Shown: positions 8,840 to 18,623, numbered from the stretch's first letter. The stretch is 64,000 nt of DNA from Persicitalea sp963716085 (GCA_963716085.1 OY970288.1:3720001-3784000); one strand, 5' to 3'. A program made the numbers and translations. Notes: generated by a model from the sequence alone, not told the origin.

Positions 8840-10159
8840 CTAACGCAGCCCCGCCTCCGCCAACAGCACCAGCAGCGTCCGCTGCATCGCCAGATGCGAT
8901 TTATCATCCAGCCACCACTCACTCAACGCGTGCGCGCCGCCGCCCTTGCCGCCCGCGCCCATCGTGATAGCCGGGACGCCTTTCGAGAAAGGGATATTGG
9001 AATTGGTAGAACCCACGCGCAGGGCGGGCGAAGCGCCTACATAGTTTGTGGCGGCGATAGCCCGCTGTACCAATGGATTGCTCGGCTCGATACCGCCGGA
9101 AGGGCGGTCACCGACCATCTCGATGTCTACCGTGAGGTCGGGGCCAATTCGTTTCATGGCATTCTCCTCTTTCAGGGCGCGCTGTACGGCGGCCTGGAAA
9201 AGTTTGTCGATGCCCGCGAGTTGCTCGGGGCTTTCGGAGCGCATATCCACCTGCATGTAAGACTCGAAGGGAATGGCGTTGACCGACGTGCCGCCCCCCA
9301 CGATGCCCACGTTGTAAGTCGTGCGGATGCCCTGTTTGGTAAATTTATCAGCCTCCTTCGTGAAATAATAAATGGCCCGGCCCAGCGCGCCGTGCGGATT
9401 GACCAGCCCGAATGAACCCGACGAATGCCCGCCCGGCCCTTTGAACGTGACTAAGTAGCGGTGCGATCCCAGCCCCCGGTGGGTGATGCTGGTCGAACCC
9501 AGTCCGTCGATGGCGATGTAGGAGTCTATTTTCAGACTAGGCGTGCTAAAGAGCTTTTTCACGCCGCGCAAGTCGCCAAGTCCTTCCTCGCCCACGGTGC
9601 CGATGAACAGCACATCGGCGTCGGTCTCGACACCCGTCTTTTCCATCACATCCAGGATGGTGAGGACCATCGCCAGGCCGCGTGTGTCGTCGCCCACGCC
9701 AGGGGCGTAGAGCGTGTCGCCGCGCATTTTTATCTTCACGTCCGTTTCCTCGGGAAACACCGTGTCGAGGTGGGCTTCCAGCACCACGGTTTTCTTGCCC
9801 GACTTGCCGTGCCGCTTGGCCAGCACGTTGCCCGCTTCGTCGATCCAAACCGAGTCGGCCCCGGCCTTACGGAGCATGTCGGCGTAGGCGCGAGCTCGTA
9901 CTTCTTCCATAAAGGGTGGCGCGGGGATTTCGGTAAGCGTTATCAGATTTTGGCGCGTCCAGGCTTCGCGCTCGGGGAACATCGCCAGGGCTTTTTTGAC
10001 ATTGGGTTCTTGAGATAAGGCCTTGATTTCGTCGGTGTACTTTTGGGCCACTGTCGCCTTCTCCGGCTTGTCGGATTCTTTTTCTTCGTCCTGGGCCTGC
10101 ACCAGAGGAGCGGCTAAGGCGAGTGTAATCAGGAAAAATATTTGGAGAGGTGAGTTCAT
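8840..10159 (-). CDS. Secreted M20-family metallopeptidase
   Basis: 439 residues with a signal peptide (about 1-22, ending VQAQ). M20 zinc-peptidase motifs are in order: EAHLDTVFP (metal His and catalytic Asp), GVGDDTRGLAM (bridging Asp), GTVGEEGLGDLRG (catalytic Glu pair), the dimerisation-domain GPGGHSSGSFG, and a late histidine in GGKGGGAHALSEWW. Family members remove residues from peptides or amino-acid conjugates; here the enzyme should act in the periplasm. Resemblance is strongest to peptidase T/carboxypeptidase G2-like M20 proteins. Single gene with its own promoter; substrate unknown. Confidence 0.9.
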   Translation of the reverse strand: MNSPLQIFFLITLALAAPLVQAQDEEKESDKPEKATVAQKYTDEIKALSQEPNVKKALAMFPEREAWTRQNLITLTEIPAPPFMEEVRARAYADMLRKAGADSVWIDEAGNVLAKRHGKSGKKTVVLEAHLDTVFPEETDVKIKMRGDTLYAPGVGDDTRGLAMVLTILDVMEKTGVETDADVLFIGTVGEEGLGDLRGVKKLFSTPSLKIDSYIAIDGLGSTSITHRGLGSHRYLVTFKGPGGHSSGSFGLVNPHGALGRAIYYFTKEADKFTKQGIRTTYNVGIVGGGTSVNAIPFESYMQVDMRSESPEQLAGIDKLFQAAVQRALKEENAMKRIGPDLTVDIEMVGDRPSGGIEPSNPLVQRAIAATNYVGASPALRVGSTNSNIPFSKGVPAITMGAGGKGGGAHALSEWWLDDKSHLAMQRTLLVLLAEAGLR

Positions 10160-10189
10160 AGCGTATTTTAGGTGGTTGATTTAGATTCT

Positions 10190-10197
10190 CAAATATA
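10190..10197 (-). promoter_or_regulatory. -7 element of the M20 peptidase gene
   Basis: The minus strand reads TATATTTG, 30 bases before the start codon. Confidence 0.5.
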
Positions 10198-10290
10198 ACA
10201 GATGGTAGTTTCCGGGACGATGTTTCCTAAAATTATATCCTGCCCGCTTTTTCACTCGACACCAAGAAGCTCTTGAATACCGTGGTTCTA

Positions 10291-10330
10291 ATAAAAACGT
10301 CCTACCGCAGCCGTAAGCTGCAATAGGACG
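10291..10330 (-). terminator. Intrinsic terminator of the icd operon
   Basis: An inverted repeat at 10298-10330 (CGTCCTA and GCAGC arms, one mismatch region) is followed on the minus strand by TTTTTAT. It lies 25 bp past the last small gene. Confidence 0.8.
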
Positions 10331-10354
10331 ATAAAACATTCGGAAAGACAGACG

Positions 10355-10639
10355 CTATTCCGCAACTTTGAGGGAAAACGTTCCACTAATTTCCAGCTTT
10401 TTCCCTTCCGTTCCTGCTTCCTTGAGGAAGGCAACCAGCGACTTGTTGGTTTTTTTCAAGTCGGCAACGCGCTTTTCCGAGCGCGATATATCGCCGTCGA
10501 AGCCGAATCGGATTTGCTGCGAAAGCATTTCCATGTTGTGGTAGTTGATCTTATTCTGGATCAGAGAGAACAAAACTCTCCCTGCTTCTTCGGCGGTAAA
10601 TTCGCCCTTCACCAGTTGGAATTCGAGATTATCTTTCAT
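10355..10639 (-). CDS. Small conserved hypothetical protein, paralogue B
   Basis: 94 residues with no signal or membrane segment. It opens LEFQLVKGEFTAEEAG, has a central NKINYHN and a basic helix (SEKRVADLKK), and aligns along its length with the gene immediately upstream, so the two arose by tandem duplication. It begins two bases after that gene's stop codon and is last in the operon headed by icd. Predicted helical and cytosolic. Function unknown. Confidence 0.8.
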   Translation of the reverse strand: MKDNLEFQLVKGEFTAEEAGRVLFSLIQNKINYHNMEMLSQQIRFGFDGDISRSEKRVADLKKTNKSLVAFLKEAGTEGKKLEISGTFSLKVAE

Positions 10640-10641
10640 GG

Positions 10642-10887
10642 TCAGTTGGTGATGTTTATGATACTGTTCAGGCTGATTTTCCCGTCCTTATTGTCAATGT
10701 ACTGACGCACCTCGAAGAGTTCCTTTTGCAGTTGCTTGATGCGTCGTTCGCGCATCTTGATATCCTCCATGGTACTTTCAGAGGTGATTTTGCCTTCGTG
10801 ATACTTGATCTTCACGTCGATCATTCGGGTGATGATCTCCACAGCATCCTGAGCCTTGAAATGTCCTTTGATAAGTTGTAATTCCAT
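10642..10887 (-). CDS. Small conserved hypothetical protein, paralogue A
   Basis: 81 residues. The core LQLIKGHFKAQDAVEII then VKIKYHEGKI matches paralogue B, and a charged helix (MRERRIKQLQKELFEVRQYI) could form a coiled coil. It lies 18 bp after icd on the same strand, with no promoter or terminator in the gap, so it is probably co-transcribed with icd. I recognise no named domain; such small proteins recur in Cytophagales, but that is recollection rather than a search result. Confidence 0.8.
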   Translation of the reverse strand: MELQLIKGHFKAQDAVEIITRMIDVKIKYHEGKITSESTMEDIKMRERRIKQLQKELFEVRQYIDNKDGKISLNSIINITN

Positions 10888-10905
10888 GATCTTAGGTTGG
10901 TTAAT

Positions 10906-12342
10906 TTACTGGCCCTGCCCCATCGAGTACGACTGCTTGCCGTCGAATTCGTACAGGTTTTCCGTTTTGATGCTATCGATCCCCTGTGCCTCGGCGTTGG
11001 TCAGCAACCCAATAATGTGCTTCTTTGAAATCCCCTTACCGTCGGTCGATTTGAAGCGGCAGCGCCAGTGATCGGTGCAGAAGGTTTCGGAGAAGCCCTC
11101 GGGCCATACCTTGATCCCCCGGTTGGTAATCATAGTCAGTTCGGTGCCGTCCACACCCAGCTTTTGCAGTTTTCCGGCAATTTCATCGGGATCGGTGCCA
11201 TTCCAGTGAACGAACATATCTACGCCCATCAGGTCTTTCTTGGCGGGAGCCTTCTTCTTATATTTGGGCAAAGTCAGGGCCGCGTCTTTGGCGTAGGTGA
11301 CGGGCTTGAGCGTGCTGGGCCTGCCGCCGATATTGGCGACTACCGCCTGCGCAAATTCCTTGGTGCCCACCTTCTGCTTGCTGACGCCCTCTTTGAAAAT
11401 ATCGTAGGTATGAATGCCCTCCTCGATGGTTTTAAGCCAGGCGTTCTGAACCTTTTCGGCTACGTCGGGCTGACCGATGTGGTTGAGCATCATGATGGCA
11501 CCCTGTAATAGTCCTGAGGGGTTGGCCATATTCTGTCCGGCGCGACGAGGGGCCGATCCGTGGATGGCCTCGAACATGGCGCATTCCTCGCCGATGTTGG
11601 ACGATCCCGCCAAACCGACCGATCCGGCGATCTGCGCCGCTACGTCAGATAACACGTCACCGTACAAGTTTGGCATGACGAGTACGTCGAAAATCTCCGG
11701 CGTATCGGCCATTTTAGCCGCGCCGATGTCGATGATCCAGTGCTCGTTCTCGATGTCGGGGTATTCCGGCGCGATCTCATCGAAGACCTTGTGGAACAAA
11801 CCGTCGGTCTGCTTCATGATATTGTCCTTGGTAAAGCAGGTAACCTTTTTTCGACCGTAGTGCTTGGCGTATTCGAAGGCGTAGCGGACGATTTTCTCGC
11901 AGCCGGGGCGGCTGATGAGTTTCAGGCACTGTACTACCTCGTCGGTCTGCTGGTGTTCGATGCCCGCGTAGAGGTCCTCTTCGTTCTCACGGACGATCAC
12001 AATGTCCATTTCGGGATGCTTGGTACTCACGAAAGGCGACAGGCTCATGCAAGGGCGCACGTTGGCGTATAGCCCCAGAAATTTGCGGGTCGTAACGTTA
12101 AGGCTCTTATAACCTCCGCCTTGGGGCGTAGTAATGGGGGCTTTCAGAAAAATCTTATTTCGGCGGATGACGTCCCAGGACTCAGGCGAAATACCGGCGG
12201 AATTTCCAGCCAGATAAACCTTTTCACCGACTTCAATCTCATCAATTTCAATATCGGCGCCCGCCGCCTTAATAATTTCAAGCGTGGCATCCATAATTTC
12301 GGGTCCGATGCCGTCCCCTTTGGCAATTGTAATTCTGGTCAT
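10906..12342 (-). CDS. icd: NADP-type isocitrate dehydrogenase
   Basis: 478 residues. Oxidative decarboxylation of isocitrate to 2-oxoglutarate in the TCA cycle, cytosolic. It starts MTRITIAKGDGIGPEIM, the nucleotide-site entry of the isocitrate/isopropylmalate dehydrogenase family. It has IVRENEEDLYAGIEH, a catalytic Asp region at VLVMPNLYGDVLSDVAAQIAG, and EAIHGSAPRRAGQNMANPSG. The C-terminal extension of about 130 residues (from about 345) fits the long Thermus-type enzymes. ATG at 12342 is preferred over the upstream TTG at 12375 because family homology begins there and the -7 element overlaps the longer form. NADP preference is inferred from family type. Confidence 0.93.
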   Translation of the reverse strand: MTRITIAKGDGIGPEIMDATLEIIKAAGADIEIDEIEVGEKVYLAGNSAGISPESWDVIRRNKIFLKAPITTPQGGGYKSLNVTTRKFLGLYANVRPCMSLSPFVSTKHPEMDIVIVRENEEDLYAGIEHQQTDEVVQCLKLISRPGCEKIVRYAFEYAKHYGRKKVTCFTKDNIMKQTDGLFHKVFDEIAPEYPDIENEHWIIDIGAAKMADTPEIFDVLVMPNLYGDVLSDVAAQIAGSVGLAGSSNIGEECAMFEAIHGSAPRRAGQNMANPSGLLQGAIMMLNHIGQPDVAEKVQNAWLKTIEEGIHTYDIFKEGVSKQKVGTKEFAQAVVANIGGRPSTLKPVTYAKDAALTLPKYKKKAPAKKDLMGVDMFVHWNGTDPDEIAGKLQKLGVDGTELTMITNRGIKVWPEGFSETFCTDHWRCRFKSTDGKGISKKHIIGLLTNAEAQGIDSIKTENLYEFDGKQSYSMGQGQ

Positions 12343-12372
12343 TATCGTGATAGTTTTTTGGTTTGAGAGAGG

Positions 12373-12380
12373 CAAAATTA
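12373..12380 (-). promoter_or_regulatory. icd: -7 element of icd
   Basis: The minus strand reads TAATTTTG, 31 bases before ATG 12342. It faces the lysR promoter 26 bases away. Confidence 0.55.
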
Positions 12381-12405
12381 AGAAATTTTATCATAAGTTT
12401 TTATT

Positions 12406-12413
12406 TATATTTG
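12406..12413 (+). promoter_or_regulatory. -7 element of the LysR-type gene
   Basis: TATATTTG lies 24 bases before the ATG at 12438. Spacing from the icd element is short, so one bound regulator could affect both promoters. Confidence 0.55.
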
Positions 12414-12437
12414 CGATAATAAACATAAACCATCCTT

Positions 12438-13349
12438 ATGAATTATACGCTTCATCAATTGCAGGTTTTCTTGAAAGTTGCCGAGAATGAGAGCGTTACC
12501 AAGGCCTCGGAGGACCTGCACTTGACCCAGCCAGCGGTCTCTATTCAGCTCAAGAATTTCCAAGACCAGTTCGATATCCCGCTCACCGAAGTGGTGGGGC
12601 GCAAACTATACGTGACTGATTTTGGGAAGGAGATTGCCGCCGCCGCCGAGAACATTCTAAATGAGGTTTATGCGATCAATTACAAGACCCTGGCCTACCG
12701 GGGCCAGTTGAGCGGGCGTCTCAAGATTTCGGTCGTATCGACGGGGAAGTACATCATGCCTTATTTTTTGGCTCTTTTCCTGAAGCAGCATGAGGGAATA
12801 GAACTTACACTCGATGTAACCAACAAAGCACAGGTAATTGGTAGCCTGGAGCGCAATGAAGTGGACTTTTCACTGGTGTCGGTGCTACCCCCGAACTTGC
12901 AGGTGGAGTCCGAAGAACTCATGCTCAACAAACTCTACGTGGTGGGAAACACCGATCATAAATTTCCCAAGAAATCGTACAGCACCGGTCTATTTGAGAC
13001 GCTGCCGCTGATTTATCGAGAGCCAGGTTCGGGCACCCGATACGTAATGGAGCGATTCATAGAGGAGAACAAACTACCTGTCCGCAAAAAAATGGAGTTG
13101 ACTTCCAACGAAGCTGTTAAACAGGCCGTTATAGCTGGATTGGGATATTCGGTAATGCCGCTGATCGGCATTAGGAATGATTTGAAGAGCGGAAGCCTGC
13201 AAATTATTCCCGTGAAAGGTTTCCCAATCACCTCCACCTGGCGGATGATTTGGATGAAACAAAAGAATTTTTCACCCGTGGCTCGCTCTTTTCTAAAATA
13301 CTTGCAAAAAGAAAAAGAAGCCATCATTGCCGAAAATTTTAGTGACTGA
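12438..13349 (+). CDS. LysR-family transcriptional regulator
   Basis: 303 residues. An N-terminal winged helix-turn-helix (MNYTLHQLQVFLKVAE, SVTKASEDLHLTQPAVS) is followed by a periplasmic-binding-protein-like effector domain (about 90-295) with GLFETLPLIYREPGSGTR and GLGYSVMPL. The HTH and effector region most resemble the CbbR/CysB-like branch. It is divergent from icd with 95 bp between start codons. LysR proteins commonly regulate the divergent neighbour, so icd is a candidate target. Effector unknown. Confidence 0.92.
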   Translation: MNYTLHQLQVFLKVAENESVTKASEDLHLTQPAVSIQLKNFQDQFDIPLTEVVGRKLYVTDFGKEIAAAAENILNEVYAINYKTLAYRGQLSGRLKISVVSTGKYIMPYFLALFLKQHEGIELTLDVTNKAQVIGSLERNEVDFSLVSVLPPNLQVESEELMLNKLYVVGNTDHKFPKKSYSTGLFETLPLIYREPGSGTRYVMERFIEENKLPVRKKMELTSNEAVKQAVIAGLGYSVMPLIGIRNDLKSGSLQIIPVKGFPITSTWRMIWMKQKNFSPVARSFLKYLQKEKEAIIAENFSD

Positions 13350-13413
13350 ATGTTGCTTGGCAAGTCCCAAAACGCGTTACTATCCCACTATAATCCCCGC
13401 CAGCAGCATTACC

Positions 13414-14283
13414 ATGCAGAAAATACTCATTACGGGTGCCACAGGTACCGTGGGTCTCGAGACGATTAAAGCTTTTTGTGCGCTCAGACCGGAAGAAAAC
13501 CTGGTGGCTGGCGTAAGAGATGTAGCAAAAGACCGAGATAAATTTGCTGGTCTGGGCGTGAGTTTCGTAACGTTCGACTTTGCCGATCCCGGAACCCATG
13601 AGGCTGCTCTGGCTGGCTGTAATGCTCTGTTTTTGTTGCGTCCGCCCCAATTGGCCGATGTCGAAAAATATTTCAAACCCCTTATCGAACGGGCAGTAGC
13701 CAATAAGGTACGGCAGGTGGTTTTTCTTTCCGTGCAAGGCGCACCCGGCAACCGCTTCATTCCCCATTACAAAATCGAGAAGCTGATTGTTAAGAGCGGC
13801 ATCCCTTACACTTTTCTGCGTCCCGCGTATTTCATGCAAAATTTCACGACCACGCTGCGCGAAGATTTGGTTGAAAGAAACCAGATATACCTGCCCGCCG
13901 ACAATGCTGAATTTACGCTCATCGACGTGCGTGATATCGGCGCGGTGGCCGCCCAGGTGCTGGCGCATCCCGGTGAGCACCTGAATCAAGCCTACGACCT
14001 GACCAGCGACGAGCCGCTGAATTTTATCCAGATGGCGGAGAAACTAACGCAGGGGTTGGGTCAGAGAATCAGTTACGAATCACCGACGCTTTGGGAGTTT
14101 TTCTGGCAGAAAAGGCGGGAGGGCAATCCGGTAGGTTTCATTCTGGTTATGATGATGTTGCATTATTTACCCCGTTTCCAGAAAACTCCTCCCCTATCCC
14201 CTTGGGTAAAGAATATTACGGGAGCCTCCCCTTTCACCTTCGAACAATTTATCAGCGACTATGCGGATGAAATGACGTCTTAG
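13414..14283 (+). CDS. NmrA-like NAD(P)-binding reductase
   Basis: 289 residues. The Rossmann dinucleotide motif GATGTVGLET lies right after the start (MQKILITGATG). NmrA/SDR-atypical features follow: LFLLRPPQLAD, VVFLSVQGAPGN, IPYTFLRPAYFMQNF and DVRDIGAVAAQVL. Family members reduce quinones or act as redox sensors; the reaction here cannot be deduced. ATG 13414 is chosen because the 29 residues upstream in frame do not look like protein and overlap the lysR end. It lies 65 bp after lysR in the same direction, possibly co-transcribed. Confidence 0.88.
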   Translation: MQKILITGATGTVGLETIKAFCALRPEENLVAGVRDVAKDRDKFAGLGVSFVTFDFADPGTHEAALAGCNALFLLRPPQLADVEKYFKPLIERAVANKVRQVVFLSVQGAPGNRFIPHYKIEKLIVKSGIPYTFLRPAYFMQNFTTTLREDLVERNQIYLPADNAEFTLIDVRDIGAVAAQVLAHPGEHLNQAYDLTSDEPLNFIQMAEKLTQGLGQRISYESPTLWEFFWQKRREGNPVGFILVMMMLHYLPRFQKTPPLSPWVKNITGASPFTFEQFISDYADEMTS

Positions 14284-14296
14284 GGCCAGCACCCTC

Positions 14297-14827
14297 TCAG
14301 GTTTTGCCAGGATACTTGTTCACACTTTCCATGGCATCGGCGGTGCGGGCGTTGCGTTCGGCGATCACACTCATTGTGCCCGTAGTTTCCAGCACAATCG
14401 AATGAATACCCTGTAAGTCAGTTTCCCCATTCTCCCGAATCGCCACATGTATTTCTTGTTCGGTAATTCGCTGCTTCTTCATGACATCACGCAACATTTC
14501 GCCCCGGTAAAGCAGCAGAACGGGTTCGCTGGTAATGATTTTCTTAACGGCTTTCACCCGCACCGAGAGCCAGGTAAGAAGGTATTGCAGAAAAACAAAA
14601 AGCGAGAAGACCAGCACGCCATCCAGCAGCGTAATGTCCTTACTCAGGGCAACCGTAGCCAAAGACGACCCCAAGGCAACGGTCACGATAAAGTCGAAGG
14701 CATTCATTTTTGACAGCGTCCGTTTGCCGGATACGCGCAGTATAACAACGATTGCGGCGTATCCCAGCGTCGTGTTGATCGCGATGCGGGCAATGCTTTC
14801 CCAACTGTCAAAGAAAATTTTGTCCAT
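14297..14827 (-). CDS. DUF421/YetF-family membrane protein
   Basis: 176 residues. Three N-terminal membrane helices (about 12-35, 45-65, 68-90) carry the family signatures RVSGKRTLSKMNAFDFIVTV and GSSLATVAL. A small cytosolic domain (about 95-176) has LLYRGEMLRDVMKKQRIT and ends in the DLQGIHSIVLETTG strand. The family (YetF, YcaP) is widespread; its molecular function is unsettled. Transcribed alone, tail-to-tail with the NmrA-like gene. Confidence 0.9.
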   Translation of the reverse strand: MDKIFFDSWESIARIAINTTLGYAAIVVILRVSGKRTLSKMNAFDFIVTVALGSSLATVALSKDITLLDGVLVFSLFVFLQYLLTWLSVRVKAVKKIITSEPVLLLYRGEMLRDVMKKQRITEQEIHVAIRENGETDLQGIHSIVLETTGTMSVIAERNARTADAMESVNKYPGKT

Positions 14828-14905
14828 AGTGGTGGCAATTTTTAGGGTGGACCTTTAAGCTCACCCCCTAAAATAATTACGCCACCAATTCTTTGACAAG
14901 CCAAA

Positions 14906-14937
14906 CAAAAAGGAACCCGAGCTGTTGCTCGGGTTCC
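14906..14937 (-). terminator. Terminator of the cytochrome c gene
   Basis: A perfect 11-bp stem (14912-14922 with 14927-14937) with a four-base loop, followed on the minus strand by TTTTTGTTT. Confidence 0.85.
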
Positions 14938-14981
14938 AATAAATCAAACACGAAAATCTGTAAAAAGAAGTGGCTTGCGCC

Positions 14982-15326
14982 TTACTTCTTCGCCTTTTCG
15001 TCCAACGAATTGATGTACTTCGCCAGCACCAGCGCGTCGTCCTTGGGAACCTGCGTCATGGGTGCCATGGGCGGGTAGCCGGGCCAGTTGGCGGGAACGG
15101 GCTTGTAAATTAGTTCGACGATTTTGGCATCGGTATATTTCTTCTTGGCAACGTCCGTGTAAGCGGGACCCACCAGGCGCGCGTCCACACGGTGGCAGGC
15201 GCTGCAAGTGTACTTGTTCATCAGGGTGGTGATATTGTCGGGCACTTTCACTTGTGCCTGGGCGGTGTCGATGCTTGCCACGAGGGCAAAAGCTGCCGCC
15301 CATAGCATTCCAATTTTCTTCTTCAT
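14982..15326 (-). CDS. Periplasmic c-type cytochrome (class I)
   Basis: 114 residues with a signal peptide (about 1-25, ending DTAQAQ). One heme attachment motif, CSACH (Cys41, Cys44, His45), is followed by LVGPAYTDVAKKK, the signature of small cytochrome c551/c552-type electron carriers. The distal axial Met is M87 or M90 in PPMAPM. It should shuttle electrons in the periplasm between respiratory complexes or serve a dehydrogenase. It has its own promoter and terminator, and no cognate oxidase is nearby. Confidence 0.92.
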   Translation of the reverse strand: MKKKIGMLWAAAFALVASIDTAQAQVKVPDNITTLMNKYTCSACHRVDARLVGPAYTDVAKKKYTDAKIVELIYKPVPANWPGYPPMAPMTQVPKDDALVLAKYINSLDEKAKK

Positions 15327-15377
15327 ATTTCTTATCTCAAAAGGTTAGATGAAAAGGACTCGGTACTATCCTGGTAG

Positions 15378-15385
15378 CAAAAGTA
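15378..15385 (-). promoter_or_regulatory. -7 element of the cytochrome c gene
   Basis: The minus strand reads TACTTTTG in the 74-bp gap after the upstream nuclease gene, giving the cytochrome its own transcript. Confidence 0.5.
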
Positions 15386-15400
15386 GGAAAGCGGAGGAAT

Positions 15401-17110
15401 CTACGAAATTTTATCCAAATTATTTTCATCGTTCTCTTCCTCCATTGTCCATTCCACGCGCAGTACCCGACTTTTAACGCCGATATCCTCGAAAAAGTGT
15501 TGCCAGTGCAACTGCTGCGACGACAGGTGGTCGGTCGGTGATTTTACTTCTACAAAATCGTATTCATCGTCCTTCCAGATCAATAGATCGGGAAAGCCGC
15601 GCGTATTCTCGCGCAATTGCTTGGCCATTTCCAGCAGAATGGCGCAGAGCTGGACGGGTTCGAGATAGCGCACGATCAATTGCACGAGTTCGAGCATCCC
15701 GTCGAACCAGGCGACCAGAACGTTGGCCGTGCCGAATTTTTCTTCGTGGGTTTTCTCGACCAAGTCGAAGTATGCTTCCCGTTCGCTCAGTTCTTCCAGC
15801 CGCGCCAGGAGCAGGCTTTCCCGTTTAAAATAAAAATCGGGTAGGAAGAAGTCCGACGGTACGCGCTGCAGCGGGTGGTGGATGGCCCGCACGTTGGTGT
15901 CGTAGATGATGTCCCAAAACACCAGGCCAAACAAAGCCCGCCACGGCTCATTTTCGCTGAATGCCGCCTCGTAGCCCTGCTCCCGAAAGTACTCCATCAC
16001 GCCGCGCTCCACGCGGTAGCGAAACGAGATGGGCACCGGAACGGCATCGGCCTCTTTGAGCGCTTTGGTCGTGCGCCGCACTACGCGCTTTTTTTTGTTC
16101 TTGATTTTCTCCCGGTAATCCAAGCCAAAAAACCGCTCGTCGGCATTCTGAGGGTGGGCGATCATGTCTTCGCATAGGGCCAGGGCTTCCGTTATCTCCC
16201 CGACCCGCTGCAACAGCCGGGCGCGGCGCTCGCGGGAAGGCGCGTGGTCGGTGAGCTGGTAGACCGACAAGGCCTGCTCGGGCAGCTTTTTGCGTTCCAG
16301 CCAGGCCCCCACCTTCAATACAAGCCGGCGGTACGACGGTTCGGCTACCGCGCTCAGCTCACCGACCAGACCACCCTGCCAGTTCATAAACCAGTCGTAG
16401 ATTTCCTCGGGCGGCAGTTCGTCTTTTTGTTCGTGGAAAGTCTCGCCCGTAAGCGAGATCATCAGCTTATCCTCCACGTCCTTGCGGGTCTCGAAGCGGA
16501 CGGAAAAATTCTCCTCCTGAAACGACTGGTACTGCACATGGCCCAGGTCGCGGATCACGAACTCCGTCATGTCGTTGTGGCGGTTGCCAAAAAACAGGAA
16601 GCGCATCATCATGGCCTCCACCTCGTAGCAAACTCTAACGACGGGTTCCAGCACATCGAGTCCTTCGATCAAATCTGCTGCCTCGTATTCGTGCATGAGC
16701 CAGCGCACCAAGTCGGGCTTGCGGATGCTTTTGGCGGGCATTACCACCGGGGCCAATGCCTGCGTGAGCATGAGTAGTTCAGGTTTGGTGAATAAGTCCA
16801 CTACCTCGTCGGCGCGGGCAGTGTGCTGCTCGCCCAGCCCTTCGATGAAACCCGTTTCGATCAGTTCGGTCAGCGCCGCCGGAATGTCGGACAGCTCGGG
16901 ATAGGAAAGCGCATTGACTTTGAAAAACGAACCCCGACGGTTGGTAAAACGCACAAACAAACACTGCGCGTCCTCCGACAGCAGGTCGAAAGCATCCAAA
17001 AACTGCCGCTCGGACTCGATCAGAATTGCATCGTAGAGCTTTCTGACAAAATCCAGCACGTAACGGTAGTTGTCGAGGTAGTATTTGGGGGGAAGGTCGG
17101 GGGAAGTCAA
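15401..17110 (-). CDS. FAN1-like VRR-NUC domain nuclease
   Basis: 569 residues. The C-terminus is a VRR-NUC domain: RGFPDLLIW, DFVEVKSPTD, then LSSQQLHWQHFF, with putative metal/catalytic residues Asp508, Glu521 and Lys523. The N-terminal region with LFVRFTNRRGSFFKVNALSY resembles the DNA-binding part of FAN1. Overall length and order fit bacterial FAN1 proteins (structure-specific nucleases; the human homologue repairs interstrand crosslinks). The middle (about 245-330) looks like helical TPR-type repeats. Role in DNA crosslink or flap processing is by homology. Octamer repeats sit immediately before its start. Confidence 0.85.
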   Translation of the reverse strand: MTSPDLPPKYYLDNYRYVLDFVRKLYDAILIESERQFLDAFDLLSEDAQCLFVRFTNRRGSFFKVNALSYPELSDIPAALTELIETGFIEGLGEQHTARADEVVDLFTKPELLMLTQALAPVVMPAKSIRKPDLVRWLMHEYEAADLIEGLDVLEPVVRVCYEVEAMMMRFLFFGNRHNDMTEFVIRDLGHVQYQSFQEENFSVRFETRKDVEDKLMISLTGETFHEQKDELPPEEIYDWFMNWQGGLVGELSAVAEPSYRRLVLKVGAWLERKKLPEQALSVYQLTDHAPSRERRARLLQRVGEITEALALCEDMIAHPQNADERFFGLDYREKIKNKKKRVVRRTTKALKEADAVPVPISFRYRVERGVMEYFREQGYEAAFSENEPWRALFGLVFWDIIYDTNVRAIHHPLQRVPSDFFLPDFYFKRESLLLARLEELSEREAYFDLVEKTHEEKFGTANVLVAWFDGMLELVQLIVRYLEPVQLCAILLEMAKQLRENTRGFPDLLIWKDDEYDFVEVKSPTDHLSSQQLHWQHFFEDIGVKSRVLRVEWTMEEENDENNLDKIS

Positions 17111-17113
17111 TTT

Positions 17114-17158
17114 GGAATGAGTGAATGTCGGAATGTCGGAATGTCGGAATGTCGGAAT
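17114..17158. repeat. Octamer repeat before the FAN1-like gene
   Basis: A GAATGAGTG motif continues into four tandem copies of GAATGTCG (about 17125-17157). It begins four bases before the start codon, so it occupies the ribosome-binding region of the mRNA leader. Confidence 0.85.
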
Positions 17159-17397
17159 TAAATAATTCTTAGGGCATGGTCATCTTCTCACATTGTCGCC
17201 TTGTCGCTTTGGAACTTTGTGCCTTTGTGTCGGAACGCCGCATCGCTTTGTGCCTTTGGAACTTTGTGCCTTTGGAACTTCGTGCCTTTAATAGAAAACA
17301 ACTACGCCAATAGAAAAATAAACTATAAAAATTGTATTATACCAATTACAAATAGCTGATTCATAGCAGCATCCTAGCATTTTGCCAAGAATAATTC
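17159..17397. repeat. Spacer with 16-mer GGAACTTTGTGCCTTT repeats
   Basis: Copies of a 16-base unit occur at 17211-17226, 17258-17273 and 17274-17289 (one base changed), with a diverged copy between. The rest is AT-rich leader with no ORF seen. Confidence 0.75.
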
Positions 17398-17405
17398 TAC
17401 ATTTG
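17398..17405 (+). promoter_or_regulatory. pgk: -7 element of pgk
   Basis: TACATTTG lies 30 bases before the pgk ATG. Confidence 0.55.
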
Positions 17406-17435
17406 CTTTCCTCAAAATTAACCCAAAATTCCTTT

Positions 17436-18623
<1,188 letters not shown>

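Noticed and set aside
10298..10330. Riboswitch or small RNA
   Set aside because: It is a simple hairpin plus T-run at the end of an operon, which is explained by termination.
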